A DNA stretch of 64,000 bases, taken from the NCBI GenBank assembly GCA_036873755.1, contig JAVTVY010017181.1, forward strand, positions 496,001 through 560,000, written 5' to 3'. Position 1 is the stretch's first letter; each line of letters begins with the position of its first letter. Below the pieces are notes generated by a model. It did no database searches and had not been told where the DNA came from. It saw only the letters and a program-made list of their open reading frames with translations. Below, one piece after another: positions 51,101 through 63,100 of this stretch. Both the position numbers and the translations under genes were made by a program. The DNA comes from Hanleya hanleyi (lineage: Eukaryota; Mollusca; Polyplacophora; Lepidopleurida; Hanleyidae).

Positions 51101-54100
51101 CTCGCTGAGTTTTCTCAAAATCCGCAATTTGGTGAATTTTTATATAACCATGTGCTCTCTGTGATGGATGACTGCAAACGATGTTTTTTTAGACTGGCAT
51201 TTGAAAAGTTGTTGACCAGAACTCAATAAAACTGACACCAGTATAAAGCAAAGGATATGAAGTAATATGCAAGAGCTTATTGCGGCCAGAGTAACTGTGC
51301 AAATAGCACAGAACACCACCATGAGGCAAGTGTAGATTTACAACAACAACATACCCGGCATTGCTTTTACTTTCGGTATGAAACGTGACAACTGACACGC
51401 TTGTGACTAAATCACTGGACCTTGATAGTTTATGTCTCCCTAATCTGTAATTGGACATTCTTCTAAACAATATTTTGGTAGTGAAAATGGTTCACATTTG
51501 GACTTTACTAAAAAAAATTTGCACAAATTATGGCGAGTGCTTCAATACTCGCCATAATCGGAATTTAGGCGATCATGCGGCCTCTCACGGCCAGCACTGA
51601 TATGGGCTTGAAGGGCAGAGGGGTAATAAATTCAATCGGATGACAAATTCTGGTACGAGTTATTCCCCTTGATTGTGACTAGTGTGACACTATTTGGGTC
51701 AGGTTTACAAATGCTATCTACCTCTTCCATGGTGGGTAGTCTATTGTCTTCCATGACCTGTTGTCCAGGGGTTGGGATAGGCTCCCCACAATCCACCATG
51801 ATATGAGGGACACCAATTACAATCTCAGGTTTCTGTTCCTTCTCCTCCTTTTCTTCAACTTCATCAGGGCCTATTCCCTCACCATCGGATTGTGCCTGGG
51901 CAGCCTATAACAATATTCATAATTTGAAAATACACATTATGAGTATTTCGGTCAATAAAATGCAATATATACATGTACAGGACCTCATAGGCCAGTAGGG
52001 ATATTAATGATAAATACAATCAGAAGTACAAACATACGATGCAACTCCTCAGAGATATTATGAGAGGTATACACACCATATGTAAGTGTCTAAGGGTTAT
52101 TTCTGATGAAGCACAGACAGGTGGAGAGCTGAGGTTCATGTGATATAATACATTATAAGATAGACTCACCTCTCTAGCTGCCTTCTCAGCCTTCTCTCTC
52201 TCCAGCCTCTCCAATTCCTTCTCTTTCTCCTTCTGTTTGTCATGCTTCTCTGAAAAACATATACAACAGATTTGAGCAATGAAACATAAACATGATGTAG
52301 CAGCTAAAGGGTGCATTGACCACTCAGCCTTAAAAACAATATTGGGGAGCCAGTGTACCAAGTAAGTTCCCGCCAGTGTACTAAGTAAAGTCCTCAACAT
52401 TCTGAGATAGGAGAGAGAGAGAGAATTAAGGTTTAATGTCACGTTCAGCAATATTTCAGATATATAGCGACGATAGGCCTATGACCTGGGCAAGTATGTA
52501 TGACAACATGTATTAACGTTGAGGAAAAGGAACAAGAGTTTGGACAGTTAGTGCACATACACAAGGTACCAAGCATGAAACAAGTTTCAAAGTTGTTCAA
52601 GAAGTACTAACTCCTACCAGAATGCAAGAAATGATGGCGAACAAAGGTAAAGTCCAATAAATGTAGCACAAATGCTTAAATCGAAGTAAAGTACTATACC
52701 ATGACATCTGCAAGCTACTTAGCATGTTCCATTTGAGTTTCAAGTTGTCCATCAAATAGTAACATGGATATGGACCGAAGCCTGATGGGCTGAGGGGTAA
52801 AAATTAAAAACCCAGACTCTCATTCACATGAAGCAAGATATTACTTTTGATGAATGGTGATAAACAAGTATGCAAATGTCAGGCAGCCTACAAATAAACT
52901 CGCCAGTGCACAGTCTGCAAAATTTCCAGACTGACAGAAAATTACAAACTGGCTGTTTGCTGGGGTGTGGGGGGAGGGGGGGGGAGCAACCATTAATTTG
53001 GTCGATGCCTTGAATGCCCTTGATGATTACCTTTGCCCTTGACTTTTCTTCCTGAGGGAGGGTGACCATCATCACCGTCAGACTTGTCCGAGGGTGTAGG
53101 TGGACGCTTGACCTGTCCTGCAGCTCTGTCCCAGTTATCCAGCAGATCTGTGATGTCCTTCATGGCAAACTCAAATGTGCGAAATCTACAAGAATCAAGA
53201 TAATCATCATTCTCTATATGACTGTTTATAAGTTGCACAAATCCATTTCAGGTCACAAAGGAGCATTAATATTTTCAGTTTCCCATTCACGGGGTGAACT
53301 AGTAAACATTGTGTAGAATTTCTATGTGTACTTTTGATTCAACCAGATTATTTTCTTTCAAATTAGGTCTGGTCATTTCATTGCCAATGTCATCATTCAG
53401 TCCTGATTTAAGAAGAGTTCTGGCTGAGGGATGGGATGCCTACCTCTGCATGAGCAGGAGTTCAGCCTCCTTGGCAGGATCCTTTGGACACTCTTCAACA
53501 GGGAGATCCCCATCCTTGCCCTTCTCCTTCATACCATCTGGCTTCTTAACATCCTTGCCTGCTTTCTTCTTCCTAGAGGCAAAGACACACAGATTTCAAT
53601 AACTTTACGGAGAAACCAATTGGAAAGGAAGGCTGAACAATAGTGGTCATAACAATATTCCATGGATACATTTAACATTTGTTAGGTCTCAATCAAGCCT
53701 ACATTGAAGATAATTAAAACAGTTTAGAAACAGTCAAGTATTATCCTGAAATAGTCAAGTGAATCCCTCAATGTATACTCACTTGCCATCAACATCGAGC
53801 TGAGTGTCACTCCTCTCTGTATGATGAGAGTCCGGTCTTTCTGTGGATGACCCGGCCTTACTCAGTGCATGCTCATCATGAGCCTTCCCACCTGCTGCTT
53901 TCTGACCCATTTTGGACTCACTCGGCGCTACACCACCTCGTCCAGCAGCTACACTCTTCTTTCCATCTTTCATATCTACAGCGAGTTGAGCCTTCTTCCC
54001 TCGTTTCTTGCTTAGTCTGCATTGACAACAGAACATGTACATGAGGAGAGCATTCTCCTCTATCATAACTCAATTTTCAGACTTTTATATCATGTTTCAA

Positions 54101-57100
54101 TTTCTCCACATTTAAAGTTATCTATACATTTGATTCTCTGTAACCTAAGAAGACAAAATATATTTGGAGTTCAACTTCATTAAAAAAAGGTGAAATACTG
54201 TATCAAAGCATAAACTTCTGTTTTCTAAATTATAGACATCTTACTTTTCCTCCTCTAGTCGCCTTTGTTCTTCTTCCCTGGCCAATTGTTCTAATCTGTC
54301 CCTCTCAGCTTTTTCTTCCATTTCCCTGAAAAATCAACAACACAAGTAAGTTCATTAATGTAATGATAAAGGTGAGCTTTATATTGGTTTTTCTATATTT
54401 TAACAAATAAATTTATGTCATCTTCTAAGTGTCCGTCCATTGGTTATTCTTACAATGTTATTTCTTAAAAGATTCTTAATAAAGAGTAACATGTATTAAA
54501 GCATAAAGATGTGAATAGATTAACCCTTTCGCCGATTATTTCCCCTGACAAAAGTGACCTGCTGACGATCAATTCCCTGAGAACTGTTAAAATTTGTATA
54601 TGTTGTCTTTGGAATGCTAGAAATTGCGTTTGCGTCCGAGATTTGCAGAAAAACATAAGAAACCTGTCTCCACAATACACACTCCAGTGTTATTTGCTCT
54701 AATTTTATAGCAAAATAAATAAAATAGCATACAAAATTAGGTTTTACTGCGAGAGAATGCGCTTTTCCCCGGCTTTCTCGACTTAAAAACGTCAAAATCC
54801 AATGGAGAAATCGTCTTTTTTCGACCGCATTTGACAGCATTTTTCTCGAGTTTTACTCTGCCAATTTCAGGGCTCGTTTTCCGTCAAATTTAACCAGAAT
54901 CCAAATGGATTCCCGTAATTTAGTCATATGGGAATCCAAAGGAATCCAATTTTATCATCGTGGATTACAAGAATGCCAATAATGTGAGTGAGCTGATAAA
55001 CATGTTGAATTATATCAATACTCTGAGTTTTCTTTTATTTCAATTTGACAACCTGAAGAAATGCCAATAAAATGCTTGAACAATATATAGTAAACTTCTA
55101 AATTTCAGCTCATTGTGATTTTCGGAATTATTGAAGACGAACAGACAGACTTTATACGTGATCATTAAAATTTAGAACCAGCATGGAGTCCGGAAAATGT
55201 GCGTGGAAATTTCACATGAATTGTAATTACTTCACCGTAAACGCAATAAAAGGCAAACGAATTCATATCTACACATGGGAAGAGATCTTGTGATTATTTC
55301 GATTGATATGAACAGTGACGGCATCAGTAATGAAATGGCATGAAATGTTTTTTTTAGTCCACCTGTTACATGTGACAGGTAAGGTTTTTTTCTACCTGTC
55401 CCACCTAAAACTTACTTGTACACTAATTTTGTCAAAATTTCTATATATGCTCATATGCAATTTATGTTTAAACGATGGCGTTTGATAAGAAAACTATCCA
55501 TTGTTGTCCTGAGGATTTTATTTTTTATGCCCACCCGCAAACTTTCTTGAGTTTCAAAATGTTTTTATTACCTCATGTAATAAGGAGACAGAATAACAAA
55601 TAATTAATTAATTTTGATAATTGCTAGGCAAATGATAAATAATTACTTTCACTGGTCAAATGATAAATAATTAAACCTATTAAAAAAAACACACAACAAC
55701 ACAATCTAGCATTCCCCAGTAGCCTATCATTCATTTTCATTCCAATTTGTTTTTGAAAATGTCCACATTATCAGGCACGATGACGGAAGCACAGATATGT
55801 ATAAAGTTATTAGCATTTTATGTTCACGGAATATATCAGTGAACATACGGTGATTGAGAAGCACGACACAAACAACCTCATGTTGTCTGGTTACAGTGTC
55901 GCCCCTGTCCGGCTATTAGAAAACATTCTCTAGATCACCTTCACGTTTGTAATGTTTGTAAAAAAACTAAATGATATGGTAACAATGGAATTCTTTGGCA
56001 GTAGACAAAGAATGGAATTTGTTTCAGTAAACCTTGTGCCTTTTCCTTCGTCCGCTTTTCTGTCGCAATGCGTACAGTTTGACAGTCATCCGTCGTTAAC
56101 CTTCTTTTACTCGTTTGTCTAACATCTGAGCGTGGGTTCCCGATCTGTTCACCGTGACCATTGATCTGAAGAATATCCGTGACATGAAATATACCTCGGC
56201 GACTGGCGATCTCCAATGGTCTCTCCAGCGGTGCAAGCAAATATGGAGCGTTGAGGTCTAATCGAACGTCAACGCTTGCCGAAGCATAACGAGGCTACAT
56301 TTATTTTTAGCTCTAAGCAGGGCATGCTCTCAGCAAAAGTTTTGACATCGGTTAACAACAACAACAAGTTCTTCTCGCTTCGGGCGTTAGTAAAGATCAT
56401 CGCTTAGGTAGAATTTTTTCCTACCTAGTTTTTTTTCCTTCCTAGTTTTGGACTTCCTGTTTCGCTGATCGTCATTTTCAAGAGGATTGAAAGTACACAA
56501 TTATTTTTAATTTGACTTGATGTTACGGGAATCCACTTGGATTCGCGTATGGCGAATTTACGGGAATAATAAGAGAATCGGATTCCCGGATTCCCGTCGA
56601 AAAACGAGCCCTGAATTTTCATGTTTGACCTCTCATTGGAAAGCGTAACCTTTCACCTTTCTACACAGGAAATAACCTGGAATGGATGGCAAAATAAAAC
56701 GGAGGATACGATTGGATTATAAACTGATGTCATTCCATCATTCCAGCCACTGTCTACGCTCGTCTCAAATCTGTTGGCTGATAGAGGTCACGTGGGCAAA
56801 ATTACGCATACCGATTGGCTCGTCGGCCGGCGGGGGAATCCATCTTGAATGAAATGGATAACTGTATGACAAACGTTGTGGATCAAGACTCGTAAAAATA
56901 TGGAAATAAACTTCATCGATCATCGTTGGCAGTTTTAATCGTCTGGGAAATATTCACCACACTTTACCAGTCGTGTAAGTTCAAAAATACAGGAGTTAGG
57001 AAGAGGTTTTCGATGATTTTTTCCATTTCTTCGGCTTGCTGCCGACAGGCCCGTCACACGGTATGTGGGGAAAAATGCATTTTTCGCTAAGATTTTTTTC

Positions 57101-60100
57101 GTTCAACATCTAATTTTGCTTTATTTCTTTTGCAAACAAACAAACAACTTCAAGAATCAAATTGATCAAGGTTTTGGCTTACCAGAAGTATACAGTGTTT
57201 GATAGATTTCCATTAAAACGGATGCAAAAAAATACAATTGCTGTACCCATCGTGATGGCGAACAGATTTAAAGCTAACCCGGTCTACCGGGGATGGTCGT
57301 ACGGGTGGCACTCTCGTTATCCCCGTGTACCGGGTTTAATCGGTGAAAGGGTTAAAGCTGAAGACAAATTACTGTAAGAGTTAGTCCCCCTGATTGTGAA
57401 CAACTTTATTATCACTGAGTACCCTCCCTTATTCCCTTGAGAACAGCTGTGTCCTTACTTCTTAATCCTTTGTTTCTTAATCTCCAGCCTCTTCTTGTCC
57501 ACCTCAGCCTTGTCCGAGTCAGGTAGAGCATCGTACTCATCCTCAGACATTTCCTCAAGTTTCTGTTTTTCTTCATCCTCTTTCTCCTTCGCCAGATGCT
57601 CTGATTAAAAGTGAAGGATTTGGTGTGGTTATAAATAATCAGAGAACACACAAGCAAATTTCAGAGGAGACAAAACTGACTCTTACACACTGTGCTGGCA
57701 TTACAGATTACCTCCAGTGAAGTACAGTTAGCAACTCTTTAAATTTCCCCATGAATAAATTGAAACCCTTTTTTTTCACAATGGAAATCTGAACGCTTGC
57801 TCTAAATACTTTCAGTTCAAGGCAGTTCTGCTACCCAAATGGTATGTAAGAGAAATTCTCGTCCAATAAAAATATGGTTTGTTTAGAATTACCTTTCTCT
57901 TCCTGGGCTCTGCGTTCCTGCTCCTTCAGTTTGTTGTAGTCCAGTTTAAGGGAGATGAAGAAGAGATATCGTCGGTTGTTGAGAGCCTTCAGTATGGCGT
58001 GGGCAGCCGCGTACATGTTCTGACTGAACAGGGTCTCCAACCCATCAAACACCACACCACTGTGACAGTCATTCAGCTGAAATAAAAGAGCATACATTTC
58101 ATCTGAAACTGGTCTGACACACTCTAGAACAGAGAGATCTGCTGAATATTTTCCCACATTATACACTAAGGGCTGAAAGATGGGTGGCTTCTTCCTAATC
58201 ATAAGACCCAATCTTTAGCTCCATAGCTAGGAAGTTACTTAGCCAAGGTCCTCATAATTCTGATGGTGCCATAAATCTGATAAAAAAAAAAAAAAAATTA
58301 CCTGATGAAAAGTAAAGAAGTTATCCATACAAGTTATTTGGCATCTTTCGGCAATAATATTGGGCAGACGAAATAACAAAATGCTCTCTGACATAGATAT
58401 TATCTTTTCCAAAACTCTCGCTAAAACTTGCGAGAAATTTGTAAAATATATCAAAAAGGATAAGGTCTGTTCCAGAAAATGGTACATGGGGTGGAGGGAA
58501 TTTTACTTTTCTAATCCCAAACATCCATATACCATTATCCTATCTTCCTGATGTTATATGACTGTATACTATCCACCACCAGGAAAACCCCCCCATCCCA
58601 TATATTTTTTTCTGGAACAGCCCCAAGTCGGATTATGTGTGATGAGAACAACATTAGCTCATATACACTAACATTGCCCTTTTCTCTCTGTGCATGTGTG
58701 TTACAGATTACAGCGTGCAATAGTGAGGGAGTATTGGTCTCCCTTTGTGCTTGTGGCCTATGGTCTCACGTTATGCTTGTGACCTATGGTCTCGCTTTAT
58801 GCTTGTGGGTTATCATTCACTTAAGTGTCTTTTTCCAGTAGGATCAAACACTTGAAAATCCATCAGATTTTCAACACCTTAAACTATATGTATACCTGTA
58901 GATTCAGTGTCTATGACAGTTCCCATGTACATGTATATTCATTCTATCTATCTAGCTCAAGTGTTGTTGGGCTCAATACTCACCATGGCTTGATAGTTTT
59001 ATCACATTTTATCTGTGGGAAAAATTTCATGTCATACCGATTCTACCTTTCTAGGTGAGATTAGTTTTGAGTAGGGGACTTTCTCCATCTCACATATTGA
59101 ACAGTGTTCTCCATTGTACGTCGATCACCATTCTCCTATACACCTCAGAATCTATTACAAAAGGACATAGTTCAATTCCCCCATATGCCGTTTTGATATG
59201 GTTTGTAATGCAAGGTTAGACATGCCCAAAGCATCCTACTCTGCCCCTCAAACATACCTGAAGTCTCTCAGCCAGCAACTCGACGAGAAGGTCCTCGGGT
59301 AGGACACAGCTCATCAGACCCTCCTCCCCTGCCACACTAGCACTCACACTCAGTCGCCTGGCTATAGGGGCTACTAGTGGGGGTGGGCTACTGGGAACCT
59401 GTAACAGAATTATGACAACTCTTCAAAATTCCCGTTAGAACGGGTTAGAATGCTCCCCTTTCTCAGTATACCCACAAGACTACATAATACAAGATAAATG
59501 TCAAAGTTCCATGTATATCTACAAAGTGCACACATAATAAATGTACATTTTATAGAATTGCTGTGATTTCACATCCTTATACCCCACTTTGTCAATGCAT
59601 ATAGTGACATGGCATCAGCTAGGGAATACCAAAAAAAAGTTTAATTTTTTAGCCATGGCTATGAATTTAGTATGAACAGAAATCGATACTTAATTCATAT
59701 TCCATTAACAAAAGCAGAAGATTTATATTGTCATTTCATATTCAGAAAAATACGGACCAATAATCGGACCAATTACCTGACTCATGGTGGCGCCGCCCTC
59801 CGTGGTTGATGTATTCGCCAATGTCTTCGTACCAGCCAAACTACCACCCAGGTGTTTCTCAGGTTTGCCTTTCAGGTCTGAAAGCATACTATTCTTACGA
59901 TTCGACACCACAGACTGTGTCATCATGGACGGCTGTGCAGTAACATTGGCCAAACCATCTAGAGAGGTCAGGTGATCAGTGAGAGAGGGAGGGGAGAAAG
60001 AAAGAGTGCATTTGCATGTTAGCAGTGGAAAGAATAAAGAAACCCGTGGAGTGAGTAGCTGAGGTCAAGGCATGATGGTAAAAAGCAACCTGGGTATTAT

Positions 60101-63100
60101 TCATCTCAGATGATAAGGAGGAACAACTGATAATGTTTTCTTTGGGTAGGATGCACCTCATTCAGATTCTCCGAGCGAAGCAGAAATTGTCAAGGATGTC
60201 TGTGAAAACAGTATTTGATCCCTGTCTCCTTTATGACTCAAATTTAAAGAATTGGTCAAACACTTCATATTTTCAAATAACCTTCCAATTTTGTAATCAT
60301 TCTTCCACGCCCTGTTGATATTTAACCAGTGAAACTACAGGTTCAACTTTCTCTTCAACATAGAAAGGGTTGCATGAACTGTTCTACTTAAATATGCGAA
60401 TGGAAGAAAAGTTTGAGACAAGCATGAAGTGAAAGAAACAGGCTGCAGATCAATGTGAAAAGATTGCGACAAAGTCAATCAACAAAACAATGCAAGACTT
60501 GAACCAATCAGCAACAGTGGAAGTCAGGAGAAGCAACCAATAAAGCAACTTCATAACACTGTCTATCCGGTGTCAAGTTGGAGTCTATTAAAATCAAGTC
60601 CAGGATTTGATGTAAAATAAAAAACATCAACCTTTAAACAAATTCATAACAAATGCATCTTGACATGGAAAGACAGTTACTTAAACCCAAAACAGTAGAG
60701 TGCAGTCTCAGTGGTATAATGGTGTTAGTGGGAGCCATGATCAAAAATCTGAAATATTCCAATGCAGTGGAATAAAAGCTATCCGTAAGCTAGAACTATC
60801 AGTAGATTGCTAATATATGCGGGTGAAGTATCCACAGTAGATGAGAGTCAGCAGTAAACGTGTCGGGAGGTATGTTATTGTGAGACAAAACTGCAATGTA
60901 CACATAAGATGTTAGCGTTTTGTTACTTTTCAGAATTACTAATATATATAATTTCCAGTTCAGATACAGTGTGAGAACAAGTATAAGAAAGAGAGAATTG
61001 ATTATCAGTGGGTTACAACCCCAGAGCTTCTTTTTGCACACACAACATAGATTCTCTTTCAGCCCCACCAACTGACTGAGTTATTCTCTCTTTCAAAAAA
61101 CATTGCTTCCCATCAAAACAGCTGATTGTTGAAATAAAGCCATATCAGATATTATGGTAATTAGCTGAACACTGTATCATTATTGAGAAGATGATCACAT
61201 TTTATTGACCAGTCATGATAGTTTGATTCATCAGATGCAAACAAGAAAAGAATTATAAAATTAAGAAGAAATAACAGCAAACTTTTTCATCACTCAGAAT
61301 AGCAAGCCAACAATCAAACTAACAGGTTCTTTTACTCACTGTTTGCAGCTGCAACTGAGAGTAAAATGACACTTCATTATGATACTTCATACAAGCAGTG
61401 TGTTCAAATCAATCCTTCATGTAAAGGACATAAGCACACAATTCTATGTTATTCATCAGAGCTACAGGTAATTGTATAGTTATTAGCAGCAACTCATAAA
61501 CATAAGAAATAGATATAAGAGTGAGAAAGACTTACTCATTCCCTGCTGTGTATGGGCTGTGACTGCCTCCACACTCAATCCTCCAGCAATGGCCGCCTTC
61601 CTCTCTCCATCCTCTCCATCCAACATCCTCTGCTCCTCAGCCCTCCGCCGAGCTGCCTCAGAGCACAACTCTCGAGCACGAAGACCCGCTGGTGTGTTAC
61701 CATTGGCGATGGCGTCCATGACAACAGCATCAAGATTCAACAGAGCGGCTTCATATCTCTTGGCCAGCATAACTGCTGTACTGGTTTTACCTATGGATGA
61801 GAAGAGAATGCATTGATTTCTGGTGTCCGACAATCATGAACTGATACAAGCCTATTACAGCATACCATTTCTTCAGTTCATCCTCCTGTGTAGTCAATCA
61901 ATCCACTCAATAAATTCCTGTGATAGACTAGAGAGAAACCAGTCTGAACTGTCCATAGTTGGAACCAGCATACTGAAGAGTTGGTAGTCTTCTAATTAAT
62001 GGAATTTATTGCTGCTATTTATAAATTTGTAGTTTAACACTGATGTTGGTTAATATGGATTTAACTTTGATGTTGGTTTATATACGATATCCACACACTA
62101 AATACAATTAGCCGAAACCACAGTTTTAAAAATATTATTTTGTTGTTTTTGTTTTGTATATACAATACGGTACAAACAATACACAACATAATTTAATGGC
62201 ATAACTTGGGAAGGTAAACCTCAAACAGAAATACGAAGCTGCGCATCTGAAAACCCCTCGGCTCTGGGCGCCAGCCATTCATAATGTATTCAATTTGAAG
62301 CAAGACTTCAGGAACACCAAGCAGTCAAGTGACAAATATACAGATTATGAAAAAATTTGCCATTAGAAATGGCCTCTAAGGTTTATGTCCAATCAGAGAA
62401 GTCGGTATTCATTACATAAGTCTGTTGATGCATCGATGATGTATACCAAATTTTGTCATAGAGCATTTGAAAATTATCAGAGATAGAGATCATTAATGAT
62501 TTCGCATAAATTAAAGATGGCCGCCCATCCTTCCCACCACTCAGAGAAACTGATGTGGTTATTCATTGCAAGTGTCTTGATACATGGATGCTGTATACCA
62601 AGTTTCATATAGAACACTGAAATGGTACAAAGATATACATCATCAAAGATTTTGCATAAATTAAAGATGGCCACCAAGGTTTCCGCCCAATCAGAAACAC
62701 CAGAACTGCCATTTATCATAAGTCTATTGATGCATCGATGATATATGCCAAATTTTACATCGAGCACTCGAACGGTATCAGAGATAGAGATCATTAATGA
62801 TTTCGCATAAATTAAAGATGGCCGCCCATCCTTCCTGCCACTCAGAGGAACTGATGTGGTTATACATTGCAGGTCTCTTGATACATCGATGCTGTATACC
62901 AAGTTTCGTATAGAACACTTGAATGGTATCAAAGATATATATCATTAAAGATTTTGCATAAATTAAAGATGGCCGCCAAGGTTTCCACCGAATCAGGGAA
63001 ACTGGTTTGGTCATTCCTTTGAAGTTTCTTGATGCATCGATGATCTATACCAAGTTCACACACGGAACAGTGAAATGGTACCTAAGATACACAAGATTAA

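Noticed and set aside
60690..60765. tRNA-like AGTGGTATAATGGTGTTAGT
   Set aside because: It resembles an A-box region, but there is no B box and no cloverleaf can be drawn.
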